The notes under the pieces are model-generated. The model was not told where the DNA came from, searched no databases, and was given only the letters and a program-made list of their open reading frames with translations. DNA of 64,000 nt from an uncultured Dehalococcoidia bacterium (GTDB taxonomy: Bacteria > Chloroflexota > Dehalococcoidia > Lucifugimonadales > UBA3495). The position numbers and the translations under genes are program-made. The DNA lies in contig CATOSP010000002.1 in the NCBI GenBank assembly GCA_951812625.1, positions 1,094,880-1,158,879 of the forward strand. The letters are read 5' to 3'. Shown here piece after piece: positions 1 through 9,435 of the stretch (position 1 is the first letter of the stretch; every line of letters starts with the position of its first letter).

Positions 1-65
1 ACCGGCTAAGACCGCGCCGGTAGACACGGCATTTGCATCCACGAGTGGGGAGGTCCCATTCCGGC

Positions 66-2912
66 ATGTTCGCCAACTCCGCTTCAAAAGCGCTAGCGGT
101 ATCCCCATTCGACCTGGTATGTGTAGCCCTGGATTTGGAGACCACCGGACTGGACTCGAACAGGGATACCATCATTGAAATCGGCGCTGTCAAGTTCCGG
201 GGCGACGATGTGCTTGATACTCTACAGACCTTCGTCAATCCTGGACGGCCCATACCAGACCACATACAGCGTCTGACCAACATTTCGCCCAGACAGGTGC
301 AGCGGGCGCCCATATTCAGCACTATTGCCGACCGCGTCGCGGAGTTCGTCGCCAGCCATCCCGTTATAGGACACAACGTCCAGTTCGACCTCAAGTTCCT
401 GGAGTCCCATGGCGTGTCCTTGGGAAACGCGGCATACGACACGTGGGATCTGGCGTCCATGCTTCTACCACGGACGATGCGGTATTCGCTGGCTTACCTC
501 AGCGAATATTTCGCCATTGATCACTCTGACCCCCATCGTGCGTTGAGCGATGCCAAGGCTACTCAGGGGATCTTTCTAGCGCTGTTGCGACGGGCGGCAG
601 AACTGGATCCCGGTCTGAGGGAGTACATGGCACGCCTAGCGGGGCGGAGCAATTGGGCATTAGCGTCCGTGTTCGAAGGACTGGAGGCCGACTCCCGAGA
701 CGCGACTTCCAAACTTGGTCTGACCGGGTTGGACCTGGAGAGCCTTGCATCGAGGCTGAACAGCCCCGAAAAACACCGGGCAGGGAGAGACACAGCAACC
801 CATGACCCGGAACAGATAATCGACCTTTTGGGACCCGAGGGCCCTTTCGCGACCGCATTCCCTGGTTTTGAGAGCAGGCCAGAACAAGAGGAGATGCTGC
901 AAGCGGTTACGAGGGCCATATATGAGGGGCGGCACCTGGTGGTGGAGGGCGGCACCGGGGTCGGCAAGTCTATGGCTTATCTTCTTCCCGCGGTGATGTT
1001 CGCGGCGCACAAAGGGCCGCGGGTCGTGATCTCAACCAACACCATCAACCTTCAGGAGCAGCTTCTCAAGAAGGACATCCCCAACATGTTGGAAGTGCTG
1101 GAAGGCGCCGAAGTCATCGAGCCGGGGGCGATCCAGGCTGCGTTGCTCAAAGGCAAGAGCAACTACCTGTGCCTGCGGCGGTGGAACTACTTGGCCAGCA
1201 GCGAGAGTCCTACCGTGGACGATGCTCGGCTGATAGGGAAGACGGCGGTCTGGTTACAAGACACTGTCTCAGGGGACCGGGGTGAGATCAACCTCTCGGG
1301 CAGGGACGCTTCTACCTGGCATAGGGTCTCTGCGGGAGAAACAGGGTTCTGTCCCGGACAGCGTGACGGCAGCCCCTGCTTCATCCGGGCAGCCAGGGAG
1401 CGCGCTGAGCAAGCCCAAATCCTGGTGGTAAACCACGCCCTGCTCATGGCCGACATGGTATCGGGAGGCAACGTAATCCCGGACTATAGCCACCTCATCA
1501 TTGATGAGGCCCACAACCTAGAAGACGAGGCCACATCCCACCTGGGATTTCAGGTCTCCAACGACAGGGTGGAAGAGGTGCTGGATACTCAGGGAAGGTT
1601 GACCACCCGCGTAAGGATGGCATTGCGAGCCGAGGAGCTGGCATCTCCGGTACGCCAGCTTGGCGAGCGCGCGGTGGCCGACGTTGAGACTGCTTTACCA
1701 AGAGTCAGAGACTTATGGGGCCGGGCCCTTGCCGCAGCCGAGAGGCTGCTACACTCCCAGAGCAAAGGCCAGGCCAACGAACCGTCACAACTGCTGTTGA
1801 CCCGGGAGTTACGGGGCCAATCGGTATGGGAAGAGATGGGTCTGGCCGGCGAGAACCTTCAAGTTGGGCTGCAACAGGCCGTGAATTTCGCCGCTCGGCT
1901 GGCCCAATTCCTGGACACAACTGCCCTGCCACCGGACGCCGACCAGACAACCCTCGAGTCGGAAGCATCAAGCGGTGCCGACAGGTTCCAAGGCTTGAAG
2001 GACGACCTTGGTGTGATTCTGGGAACAGGCGACGACGACGGAATCCTGTGGGTATCCCGAAACCCAGCAAGGGGTGAGCTAAGCTTCCACTCGGCACCGC
2101 TGGATGTCGGGGCAGCTCTCCGCGAGCAGCTATTCGCCAGGAAGGACAGCGTGGTCCTGACCAGTGCCACCCTGAGCACAGGTCAGAACTTCGAGTACTT
2201 CCGTGGTCGGACGGGAGTGCCGGAAGAGAGCGACGAGCTGCTGGTGGGGTCGCCCTTCGATTACCAGCGGGCTGCCCTGCTAATGATCCCCGAAGATATG
2301 CCGCCGCCCAACGACCAGGGCTACATCGCTGCCCTGTCTCAGGTGCTGATCAACCTGGCCCGCTCGGCGGAAGGGCGGACGATGGCTCTGTTCACGTCGT
2401 ATTCGTCCCTGCGGGCGGTCAGCAACCGGGTGCGCGCTCCGCTGGCGGAGAACGGCATACAGGTTATGGCCCAGGGAGTCGATGGATCGGCCCAGCAACT
2501 CATGGGACGCTTCGGCAGTTCTCCCAACAGCCTCCTTCTGGGGACCAGCAGCTTCTGGGAGGGAGTCGATTGGCCCAGTGGTACGTTGAAGGCGTTGGTG
2601 CTGACTCGCCTCCCCTTCCAGGTCCCGACCGACCCCATCGTCAAAGCCCGCTCCGACCAGTACGGCAACGCCTTCCGTGACTACTCCGTGCCTCAAGCGG
2701 TACTGCGATTCCGTCAGGGAATCGGACGGCTCATCCGCAACAAGGAAGACAAGGGCGTGATAGTAGTCCTGGACCGCCGCATCACGAGCCGCAACTACGG
2801 CAAGTCCTTCATGGACTCTATACCCCCATGCACCCTAAGCCCCAGCAGCATATCAACGGTGGGCACACTTGCCGCCGACTGGATAGAGGGGAGGCGTGGA
2901 ACTAACCGTTGA
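66..2912 (+). CDS. DinG-family helicase with N-terminal DnaQ-type exonuclease domain
   Basis: Fused 3'-5' exonuclease and XPD/DinG-type superfamily 2 helicase, expected to act in DNA repair or removal of unusual DNA/RNA structures. The N-terminal ~190 residues carry DEDD motifs: ALDLETTGLD, then HNVQFDLKFL, then HRALSDAKAT with the ExoIII His/Asp. The helicase part follows, with Walker A GGTGVGKS near residue 300, DEAH box IIDEAHNLEDE near 485 and motif VI (QGIGRLIRNKEDKG) near the C terminus. Between Walker A and DEAH there are only three obvious cysteines (NYLC, GFCPG, SPCF), so a four-Cys Fe-S cluster of the E. coli DinG kind is not clearly complete. The ATG at 66 is preferred because GGGGAGG lies about 12 bases upstream; an in-frame TTG at 33 has no such site. 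The end overlaps the start of the glycosylase gene. Confidence 0.93.
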   Translation: MFANSASKALAVSPFDLVCVALDLETTGLDSNRDTIIEIGAVKFRGDDVLDTLQTFVNPGRPIPDHIQRLTNISPRQVQRAPIFSTIADRVAEFVASHPVIGHNVQFDLKFLESHGVSLGNAAYDTWDLASMLLPRTMRYSLAYLSEYFAIDHSDPHRALSDAKATQGIFLALLRRAAELDPGLREYMARLAGRSNWALASVFEGLEADSRDATSKLGLTGLDLESLASRLNSPEKHRAGRDTATHDPEQIIDLLGPEGPFATAFPGFESRPEQEEMLQAVTRAIYEGRHLVVEGGTGVGKSMAYLLPAVMFAAHKGPRVVISTNTINLQEQLLKKDIPNMLEVLEGAEVIEPGAIQAALLKGKSNYLCLRRWNYLASSESPTVDDARLIGKTAVWLQDTVSGDRGEINLSGRDASTWHRVSAGETGFCPGQRDGSPCFIRAARERAEQAQILVVNHALLMADMVSGGNVIPDYSHLIIDEAHNLEDEATSHLGFQVSNDRVEEVLDTQGRLTTRVRMALRAEELASPVRQLGERAVADVETALPRVRDLWGRALAAAERLLHSQSKGQANEPSQLLLTRELRGQSVWEEMGLAGENLQVGLQQAVNFAARLAQFLDTTALPPDADQTTLESEASSGADRFQGLKDDLGVILGTGDDDGILWVSRNPARGELSFHSAPLDVGAALREQLFARKDSVVLTSATLSTGQNFEYFRGRTGVPEESDELLVGSPFDYQRAALLMIPEDMPPPNDQGYIAALSQVLINLARSAEGRTMALFTSYSSLRAVSNRVRAPLAENGIQVMAQGVDGSAQQLMGRFGSSPNSLLLGTSSFWEGVDWPSGTLKALVLTRLPFQVPTDPIVKARSDQYGNAFRDYSVPQAVLRFRQGIGRLIRNKEDKGVIVVLDRRITSRNYGKSFMDSIPPCTLSPSSISTVGTLAADWIEGRRGTNR

Positions 2913-3777
2913 CCAACCCTTTGATCTGACAGCCAGCCTGGAGAGTGGGCAGTCCCACCGCTGGGACTATCCGGGGGAAGAGGGCGACAGCTGGTACACC
3001 GGAGTTATTCGCGGGGACTTGGTCCGCATCCGGCGAACCCCGTTGGGCGTTGAGTTTCGGACATCCCCCACGGTTGAATCGGACTTCGCGCCTCGGCTGG
3101 CGAATTACTTCCGTCTCGACGACAACATCGAGGCCATCTACGACGACATCAGGCGCGATAAGCGGGTCGCGGAGATGGTGGAGCATTACCCTGGCTTGAG
3201 GGTGCTCCGGGTCGAGCCGTGGGAATGCCTGGTGTCATTCATCTGCTCAGCCAACAACAACATCCAGCGCATCCACAATAACATGGAGACCATTTCGGAG
3301 GCGTTTGGCTCGGCAGTCAGCCTCGATAGGTACACGCGTTACACCTTCCCCACACCCGCAGACTTGGCCGAGGCGGGGGAGATGGAACTGCGGCGTCTGG
3401 GCCTGGGGTTTCGCGCCCCCTACGTTCACAAGGCTGCCCTGGCAGTGCTGGAGGGTAGGCTGGACCTAGACGAGCTTGTCCGATTACCGTATCCGGACGC
3501 CAAGGGCAGGCTGATGGAGTGCCCGGGAATTGGACCGAAGATCGCAGACTGCATCGCCGTCTTTTCCTTGGAAAAGCTGGAGGCCTTCCCCATAGACGTC
3601 TGGGTGCGGCGCGCCCTGGGCGAGTGGTACTTTCCCAACCAGAAGATTCCTAAGGACTCCGTGCTGCTGGAATGGGCACAGAATCACTTCGGCCGCTACT
3701 GCGGCTACTCCCAGCAATACCTGTTCCACGGACGGAGGCTGCGAGGTAGGGCCCTAGACGAAACTAACGCGCCATAG
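2896..3777 (+). CDS. ogg: 8-oxoguanine DNA glycosylase/AP lyase, OGG1 type
   Basis: Base-excision-repair enzyme that removes 8-oxoguanine and nicks the abasic site. The N-terminal OGG_N-like region is followed by the helix-hairpin-helix/GPD module: CPGIGPKIADC carries the catalytic Lys (about K215) and FPIDVWV the catalytic Asp (about D234), the same spacing as Lys249/Asp268 of human OGG1. 293 residues is normal for bacterial OGG1 proteins. It starts with GTG, 17 bases inside the end of the helicase gene, with a purine-rich GAGGGGAGG just before, so the two are probably translationally coupled in one repair operon. Confidence 0.92.
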   Translation: MELTVDQPFDLTASLESGQSHRWDYPGEEGDSWYTGVIRGDLVRIRRTPLGVEFRTSPTVESDFAPRLANYFRLDDNIEAIYDDIRRDKRVAEMVEHYPGLRVLRVEPWECLVSFICSANNNIQRIHNNMETISEAFGSAVSLDRYTRYTFPTPADLAEAGEMELRRLGLGFRAPYVHKAALAVLEGRLDLDELVRLPYPDAKGRLMECPGIGPKIADCIAVFSLEKLEAFPIDVWVRRALGEWYFPNQKIPKDSVLLEWAQNHFGRYCGYSQQYLFHGRRLRGRALDETNAP

Positions 3778-3810
3778 ACGCCTCAAGCCAACCGCCGGAC
3801 TCCTTAGCCA

Positions 3811-4851
3811 CTACCCCTGGGTTAGGAGCAGCTTCCCAAAGAATCCGGTGGCCTCCATGGCGCGGTGGGCGTCCGCCGCTCGGGCAAGGGGGAACGTACG
3901 GTCAACCACCGGGCGCACTGCTCCCCGGTTCAACATCTCCACGATTTCCCGCATGTCCTCCTTGGTGCCCATGTACACACCGTAGATTTCCTTCTGCTGC
4001 GTGAACAGCAGGCCCAGATGAAGCTCGGCCCGCAGCCCTGTGGTCGCTCCGCAGATGCCGTAACGCCCGCCCGAGCGCAGGGACGCGAAAGCCGGGCCAA
4101 AGAAGTCTGCCCCCACATGGTCCACCACAGCGTCCACGCCTGCACCACCGGTAAGCTCCCGCACGCGCTCACGGATGTCTTCCTCAGTGTAGTTGATGAC
4201 CTCGTCGGCGCCCAACTCCCTTGCCTTGGCTGCCTTCTCCGCCGTGCTGGTGGTCGCGATGACCCGCGCTCCTATCACATCCTTCGCCATCTGGATTGCG
4301 GCAGTGCCCACACCGGCAGAGGCGGAGAGCACCAGAACCGTCTCCCAGGGCTTGAGCTCCAGCCGACGCACGAGCATGTTCCACACCGGCAAGTACGTCG
4401 TCGGGATTGCAGCAGCCTGCTCATAGGTTACTGCGTTGCCGATGGCGTGAACATTGGCTGCTGGAACGGACAGGTACTCGGCATAGCTACCGTCGATAGC
4501 GCTGCCCAGGAATTGGGAGCGGCGGCACAGGTCGTCCTGGCCCGACAAGCATGCCTGACACTGCTGGCAACTGAGGCGGGGGTTGACGATCACCCGGTCG
4601 CCCTCCTGCAGCCCTCTCACCCCGGCTCCAACCTCGGAGACATCGCCGGCACAATCGCCGCCGAGGATCAGCGGCGGGGGAAACTCCCGTTGGAGACCAC
4701 GTCCGCCCTCGCGAGTGTAGAGGTCGAGGCGGTTGAGAGCAGTGGCTCGGACCCGAACCTTGACCGCGCCGGGTTGCACCTGTGGGTCCGGGCGCTCACC
4801 GTGGGTCAGGACCTCTGGACCGCCGTGGGACTCGATATATACCGCTTGCAT
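3811..4851 (-). CDS. Zinc-type MDR oxidoreductase (NADPH:quinone reductase-like)
   Basis: Medium-chain dehydrogenase/reductase of 346 residues: N-terminal GroES-like domain, then a Rossmann domain with the glycine-rich SASAGVGTAAIQ motif for NAD(P)H. The structural zinc lobe is present (C95, C98, C101, C109). The two usual catalytic-zinc positions are replaced (LNRLDLY where ADH has Cys, GGDCAG where ADH has GHE), so a quinone-oxidoreductase-like or enoyl-reductase activity is more likely than a classic alcohol dehydrogenase. It is the last of three minus-strand genes that begin with the CCA enzyme. Substrate unknown. Confidence 0.88.
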   Translation of the reverse strand: MQAVYIESHGGPEVLTHGERPDPQVQPGAVKVRVRATALNRLDLYTREGGRGLQREFPPPLILGGDCAGDVSEVGAGVRGLQEGDRVIVNPRLSCQQCQACLSGQDDLCRRSQFLGSAIDGSYAEYLSVPAANVHAIGNAVTYEQAAAIPTTYLPVWNMLVRRLELKPWETVLVLSASAGVGTAAIQMAKDVIGARVIATTSTAEKAAKARELGADEVINYTEEDIRERVRELTGGAGVDAVVDHVGADFFGPAFASLRSGGRYGICGATTGLRAELHLGLLFTQQKEIYGVYMGTKEDMREIVEMLNRGAVRPVVDRTFPLARAADAHRAMEATGFFGKLLLTQG

Positions 4852-4870
4852 TCGTCAATCACTCCAATTT

Positions 4871-5134
4871 CTAGGGCCTGCGGCCATAGTAGCAATCGTC
4901 GCACAAGTACACGATGGCAAGAGCCTCCTCATGGCTACCGATGCGGCCGCATTGCGGGATGTCGCTGTCCTGGCTCCAGGGCTGGTGAAATTTGCCTCCG
5001 CACATCTGGCAGGAAGTCTGGTGGATGCCGTCCAGAGCATCGCCACAGATCACACACGACTCCAGTTCCAACTCGTCATCCAACCTGCCTATCTCCTCCC
5101 TGGACGAGAGCTTCGCGCACGAAGCGCTTCTCAT
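4871..5134 (-). CDS. Small treble-clef/zinc-ribbon protein
   Basis: 87-residue protein of unknown function. It has four Cys pairs or Cys/His groups: C27/C30, C42/C45 with H50, C62 with H68, and C78/C81. The spacing (CxxC-x11-CxxC-x4-H-x11-C-x5-H-x9-CxxC) could bind two zinc ions in a cross-brace, RING-like or double treble-clef arrangement. Its start lies inside the 3' end of the CCA-transferase gene (59-base overlap) and it ends 20 bases before the MDR gene, so it is probably translated from the same mRNA. No close family recognised. Confidence 0.72.
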   Translation of the reverse strand: MRSASCAKLSSREEIGRLDDELELESCVICGDALDGIHQTSCQMCGGKFHQPWSQDSDIPQCGRIGSHEEALAIVYLCDDCYYGRRP

Positions 5135-6332
5135 CGTCTATGGTTTCGACTGATCCATCGAGTTTAGCGTCGGAAAGCTCCCGGAGCATCCTGCCCACGC
5201 ACGGGCCTGGTGACACTCCCATAGCCAACAGATCCAACCCGTTCAACTCGGGACCGATGTGCCGCAGCTTGTCCAGATACTCTTGCAGGACCAGCGCTGC
5301 AACGGAGGAGTGACTGACCAGTACCAGGGTTCGGATTGCGTCCTCCGATATCCCCCGCAACATTCGGATGATCCCAGAGTTGGCAAGCGCCGGGTGTGAC
5401 AGCTCATCTTCTAACTCCCTCAGCCGGACCGTATCACGAACGACCCTGGCCCAGGAGTTGGGCATGTTCAATCGCTGTACCAAGTCCTCGGCCCGAGATC
5501 CGGCCAAGGGGTAGACCAGTGCTGCCAAGTAGATCATAGGGTCAGCTTGGCTTGGCCATCCCATCAGTCTTTCCACCGCCGGGAGCCTGTCAAGTCCCGG
5601 TGTGAGTTGGGACAGTATGCCAAGTCCGGCCAGCCGCATGAGTGGTGGGCCGGGATACTTCTCGTGCAGAATGCGCTCAATTTCATGGCGTACGCGGTCC
5701 CCGGTCAGGCTCTGGACGCAACAAGAGGCGACGGCTTGTCCCACCCAAACCGAGGTCTCCGGCTCCATACTGAATCCCAAACGCTGTTCGTACCTCGCCG
5801 CGCGGAAGATTCGCGTTGGGTCATCGACGAAGCTGCCTGCATGAAGCGCCCGTACAACCCCTGCCGTCACGTCCGACAGACCTCCATGGGGGTCAAGAAG
5901 TCTCTCGCGGTCATCGCTGACCTGGACAGCCATTGCATTGATGGAAAAGTCGCGCCTTGCCAGGTCATCGGTGATGCGCCCGGGATTCACCTTGGGCAGA
6001 GAGCCTGGATGCGGGTAGGTTTCCCCGCGCGCAGTCACAAGGTCTATCCGGTCGCCATCCAAGGTGACGGATGCCGTCCCGAAGGCGTGATGTACCACCA
6101 CGTGTCCGCCCAGCTTAGAACCCACGTGACGCGCTAGGAATGGCGCATCCCCCTCGACCACAAAATCCAGGTCGCGGACCGGCAGACCCATCAGGACATC
6201 TCTCACCGGGCCTCCAACCAGGTAGAGCGGTATTCGGTGGTTGGCGGCGCACATACGCAGAGTGTGGAGCATCGCGGTCAGACCACCGCTATCCTGGCGC
6301 TCCATGTCGTCGATGAGGGGGGGAATACGCAT
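5076..6332 (-). CDS. cca: CCA tRNA nucleotidyltransferase / poly(A) polymerase family
   Basis: Class II nucleotidyltransferase that adds or repairs the 3' CCA end of tRNAs. The N-terminal head has LVGGPVRDVLMGLPVRDLDF, with the DxD metal ligands in DLDF, and then the RRDFSINAM motif, DPHGGLSDV and the ERxxR-like RIFRAARYEQRL helix. The remainder is the helical neck/body region. 418 residues matches the family. The last ~20 residues overlap the small zinc protein gene. First gene of the minus-strand group. Confidence 0.93.
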   Translation of the reverse strand: MRIPPLIDDMERQDSGGLTAMLHTLRMCAANHRIPLYLVGGPVRDVLMGLPVRDLDFVVEGDAPFLARHVGSKLGGHVVVHHAFGTASVTLDGDRIDLVTARGETYPHPGSLPKVNPGRITDDLARRDFSINAMAVQVSDDRERLLDPHGGLSDVTAGVVRALHAGSFVDDPTRIFRAARYEQRLGFSMEPETSVWVGQAVASCCVQSLTGDRVRHEIERILHEKYPGPPLMRLAGLGILSQLTPGLDRLPAVERLMGWPSQADPMIYLAALVYPLAGSRAEDLVQRLNMPNSWARVVRDTVRLRELEDELSHPALANSGIIRMLRGISEDAIRTLVLVSHSSVAALVLQEYLDKLRHIGPELNGLDLLAMGVSPGPCVGRMLRELSDAKLDGSVETIDDEKRFVREALVQGGDRQVG

Positions 6333-6718
6333 GGTTTCAGTCGGGTGAGGATCTCCTTGGTATGCATCATCTAGTATACCACCAGCCCTGCCGGGCCATT
6401 ATGCAGGTAATGGCCAACCTGGGGCAGCCCGGAGGTGTCGACCCGCCAGCCAAGGAGGCAGTTTTGCCGCCGGTGGGTAGCGTTCCGTCTTGGGTGGTCT
6501 AAATTTACTGACGGAAGCCCCCTTTCCAGGCCCGGGCATACTGCTCTATCATGTCCTTGATGACAGGTTTGAGGTTGCGGCAGCTCCGGGGGAAGTATCC
6601 CTCACACGCACCCCAGACGATCCCCAAAATCGGTGACATTGTCCGGATATGACCGGGAAAATGAAATTTTCGCCGCCGGTCAGCTATCCAACCTGAAGTG
6701 GAGCGGTAGCCACTGGCG
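6333..6718. other. Intergenic region with one unrecognised small ORF
   Basis: Region between the CCA gene and the first IS1 copy. It should contain the promoter of the minus-strand housekeeping genes. The only open frame is a 44-codon ORF on the minus strand (6505-6639; starts MSPILGIVWGACEGYF, ends WKGGFRQ). I do not recognise it; it may be a remnant. No clear repeat or RNA gene seen. Confidence 0.5.
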
Positions 6719-6782
6719 GGTATTCCCGACACGTGCTGATTATGTAAAATTGTGGTGGCATCCTGTTGCTGGGAGGGGAACC

Positions 6783-7238
6783 ATGACCTGGGCTCGCGTT
6801 TACCGCCACGACCTGCGCTGTCCCCGCTGCGGCTCCAACTGGATCCCCAGGGACGGCCATTCCCGGGGCAAGCAGACTTGCCGCTGCCGCGACTGCCATC
6901 ACCGCTTCACTCCGGACGGCAACCGCCACTACTTCCCGGAAGCCGTCAAGCGCCAGGGCTTGGACATGTACGCCGGGGGCACCGGCATCACCGCCACCGG
7001 ACAGATACTGGGAATGCAGCCGGCCACCGTGTCCTCCTGGGTCAAGAAAGCCCGCCAAGCCCAGGAACTGATGGAGGGAACTGATGGAGCGGATGACCAT
7101 GCTTCGGGCGGAGCGTCCGCCGGGAAAGCCGTCGGCCCCGGTGATTTCCTTCGACGAAATGTGGAGCTATGTGGGAGCGCGCCGCAGGGAGAAAAGGAGG
7201 GAGGCGTGGATTTGGACGGCGGTAGTGGAGGAGGCTGA
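6783..7238 (+). CDS. insA: IS1 InsA-like zinc-finger/HTH protein
   Basis: DNA-binding subunit of IS1 transposition. It has two Cys pairs (CPRCGSNWIP and CRCRDCHHRF) forming the N-terminal zinc finger, then a helix-turn-helix (GGTGITATGQILGMQPATVSSWVKKA). From about 7084 onward this frame only shadows insB, so the functional InsA part is about the first 100 residues. The insB frame is +1 (equivalently -2) relative to this one, which differs from the -1 slip known in classical IS1. Confidence 0.85.
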   Translation: MTWARVYRHDLRCPRCGSNWIPRDGHSRGKQTCRCRDCHHRFTPDGNRHYFPEAVKRQGLDMYAGGTGITATGQILGMQPATVSSWVKKARQAQELMEGTDGADDHASGGASAGKAVGPGDFLRRNVELCGSAPQGEKEGGVDLDGGSGGG

Positions 7239-7536
7239 CGGAGGGCGCTGGGCCTGTTTCGAGGTGGGGGACCGGAGTGAGGAGACCTTCTCCAGGCTGC
7301 TGGAGCGGCTGCCGGAGGCTTTGAGATACCGTAGCGATGATTACGTGGTGTACGGTCTTCTGCCCCGCAACCGGCATGTGCCGGGCAAAGGCGGGGAGGT
7401 GAACCGGAACGAGGGGACCCACTCGCGGCTGCGGGACCGGCGGCGGCTGCAAAGGAAGACCAGGGGGTACAGCAAGAGCGTGGAGATGCTGCGGGATTCC
7501 ATAGCCTTGGTCTATCTGAAGCTGGGCTTAATCTGA
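7084..7536 (+). CDS. insB: IS1 InsB-like DDE transposase
   Basis: Catalytic part of the IS1 transposase: ISFDEMWSYVGARRREKR carries the first catalytic Asp, and the C-terminal part (RNEGTHSRLRDRRRLQRKTRGYSKS) is the typical IS1 basic tail with the catalytic Glu region. The ATG at 7084 lies in a short direct duplication (ctgatggagggaactgatgg), so independent initiation is possible as well as a fusion with InsA. Appears intact. Confidence 0.86.
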   Translation: MERMTMLRAERPPGKPSAPVISFDEMWSYVGARRREKRREAWIWTAVVEEADGGRWACFEVGDRSEETFSRLLERLPEALRYRSDDYVVYGLLPRNRHVPGKGGEVNRNEGTHSRLRDRRRLQRKTRGYSKSVEMLRDSIALVYLKLGLI

Positions 7537-7747
7537 TTGCCAGCGCGTGTTGAGAATACCGAGCTTTCCGTTGGCCGGTTTCAGTCCGCCGGGCCTGGTG
7601 AGTTCCGCGTACCGCCCGGCGAGCTTTTCTATGGCGTCCGCCTGTTCTTGGGTGAGCATCCTACCGAGATCCGGCTCGAAGGAATCGGGCAACGCCAGGT
7701 AGACCGGCGTCTTTGGGAGCATGAGTTCCCGGCCCTCCGGCCACCTA

Positions 7748-8978
7748 GTAGTCGATCACTGTTGTATTGATGGGTAGAGGCACTTGAGCTTGACCCGTGC
7801 GTCCTCGGTAGTGAAACGCCAGTCCACCCGGACCCCCTCCCCGTTCCGTTTCTCCTGCCATGCGCTTGTTTCCTGCTCGAGGATTTCCTGACTGGGAATC
7901 CGGCGGTCCAGACACTGCCGCGCCAGCACCCCCAACTCTATCTCGGCTATATTGAGCCAACTCCCGTGCTTCGGCGTGTAGTGTATCTCCAGCCGCCCGG
8001 CAATGCGCCGGGCCTCCGCAGGCTCGAGTGCCTCGTACAAAGATGCGGGATGATGGGTGTTCAAGTTGTCCATCACCAGCACTATCCGCTCACGGTCGGC
8101 GTAGTCCTCGTCCACCAGTTTCCGTACCACCCGCGCCCAGTCAACCTTGGTGCGCCGGTCCGTGACTTCCACCCGGCGCCATCCCTCCAAGGGCGCAAAC
8201 AGCATGAACAGGTTGCGCACCCCGTTGCGCTGGTATTCGTAATCGTAAGCCATGACCGCTCCCGGTCGCGCCGGGCGGGGCTGGCGGGTCTCCTGCACCA
8301 GTTGCTTGCTGGTCTCGTCCAGACACACCAGCACCTCATTCTCTCCGTAAGAGCGGTGATAAACTTCCAGCACGTCCTCCATGGCGCACACGAAGTCGGC
8401 GCTGCCTTGGGGCGGCAGGCACCAGCACTCTTTCAGCCAAGGCTTCAGTTCGTTTTTTTCAGCGTCCGGCGCACTGTCTCCGTGCTGATGGTGTCCACTA
8501 TCTCCCGCTCCATCAATCCGTCCGCCAGCATTCGCAGGGTCCAACTGACCCGTCCCTCCGGGGGCTGGGAGCAGGCCATGGCCACCAGATGCGCTTCACC
8601 CTGACCGTCCAGCTTTTTCCGGCGGCGGTTGAGTTGCTGTTTGCGGCCCAAGGCGGCCTCCACACTCTCCTCCACGCAACGGCGGCGCACCCGTTCCACC
8701 GTGGCCGTTCCTACCTTCAGGGCCCGGGCTATCTCCTGGTCCATCATTGGGCCGTCAGCCTGGTTCTCATCGCAAAGCAGCAGAATGCGGGCGTGAGTCT
8801 GCTTATAGGCCGCCGCCCGCCCCTTGGACACCATCGCCTTCAGCTCTTCCTGTTCCTCCTCCGTCAGTCCCACACGATATTTCTTCGCCATCACATCCAC
8901 CTCCACTTCCTGACCTTCTTCCCTTGGCTGCTTGCCCTTTACATCTTACCAGCCATCATTACAAAGATTTCGTACTAC
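7748..8978 (-). mobile_element. IS630-family element, copy a (1231 bp)
   Basis: The ends GTAGTCGATCAC (left) and the complement of GTAGTACGAAAT (right) form an imperfect inverted repeat, flanked by the TA dinucleotide that IS630/mariner elements duplicate (7746-7747 and 8979-8980). It is the most divergent of the four related IS630 copies in the window. Confidence 0.85.
7756..8906 (-). CDS. IS630 transposase in two frames joined by a -1 slip
   Basis: Mariner-like DDE transposase. The first frame (8906-8445) gives the HTH part (LTEEEQEELKAMVSKG ... VGTATVERVRRRCVEE). The second (to 7756) gives the catalytic part: VCLDETSKQL, VLVMDNLNTH and the YTPKHGSWLNIAEIELG box. The frames are offset by -1 and overlap at a run of seven A on the coding strand (8453-8459), a classic slippage site shared with the related copies at 12.7 and 24.7 kb. 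A programmed -1 frameshift is therefore likely, rather than a mutation. Confidence 0.87.
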
Positions 8979-8980
8979 TA

Positions 8981-9092
8981 GGGCTAATCGACAAATAGGG
9001 GTAAAATCCGGCGTGCTGTAGAAGCAGGGGTGTCAGTTAAGAGACAGTAGAATGTAAATCCAGTAGGGCCAGTGTGGTGGAGGGGTAAGGGT
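8981..9092. other. Spacer between IS630 copy a and IS5 fragment
   Basis: About 110 bp with no gene. Just before 9093 a GGAGGGGTAAGGG stretch acts as ribosome site for the IS5 fragment. The left end of the IS5 element presumably lies here but its terminal repeat cannot be defined because the right end is lost. Confidence 0.4.
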
Positions 9093-9435
9093 ATGGAAGG
9101 ACGTCAGATCAGCGATGATCAGTGGCAACGGATTGAAGGATTCCTGCCTGGCCGGCCTGATTCGGTGGGCGTGACTGCCAGAGACAACCGACTGTTTGTA
9201 GATGGGGTTCTCCGGGTGTTGCGCAGCGGCGCGGAATGGAAGGACCTGCCGGAAGGGTACGGCAAGTGGAAGACGGCCCACAAGTGCTACACCCGCTGGG
9301 CCAGGGCTGGTATTTGGAAAAAGGTATTTCAGGTGTTGCTGGATGACCCGGACAACCGGTATGTGATGATTGACTCCACGATAGTGCGGACTCACCAGCA
9401 GGCGGTGTGTGGTAAAGGAGGGGCCAAGGTGAGAG
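9093..9435 (+). pseudogene. IS5-family transposase, N-terminal fragment
   Basis: The first ~114 residues of an IS5/IS427-group transposase: ISDDQWQRIEGFLPGRPDSVGV, the conserved GAEWKDLPEGYGKWKT and the first catalytic Asp region YVMIDSTIVRTHQQAV. Homology stops after GKGGAKV, where a CRISPR-like 28-bp repeat begins. The catalytic C-terminal part is missing, so it is inactive. Confidence 0.85.

Larger units (their letters stand above)
6719..7560 (+). mobile_element. IS1-family element, copy 1 (842 bp)
   Basis: Bounded by imperfect inverted repeats: left GGTATTCCCGACACGTGCTG, right end the complement of GGTATTCTCAACACGCGCTG. It carries an insA/insB pair and is nearly identical to the copy at 21372-22213, which is exactly the same length. 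No 8-9-bp target duplication is evident (left flank ccactggcg, right flank gagctttcc). Confidence 0.9.
6680..7722 (-). pseudogene. Small hypothetical gene split by IS1 copy 1
   Basis: A minus-strand ORF starts at 7722 with a GGAGGG ribosome site (starts MLPKTPVYLALPD; includes MLTQEQADAIEKLAGRYAEL) and runs into the IS1 right end at 7560. If the 842-bp element is removed, the frame continues on the other side for about 12 codons (RQWLPLHFRLDS) to a TGA at 6680-6682, giving a protein of about 66 residues. No target duplication is visible, so a small deletion may have accompanied the insertion. Function unknown. Confidence 0.45.

Noticed and set aside
3865..5313. 482-codon plus-strand frame opposite the MDR oxidoreductase and CCA genes
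   Set aside because: It is antisense to two well-supported genes, has no motif and no ribosome site; typical long shadow frame in GC-rich DNA.
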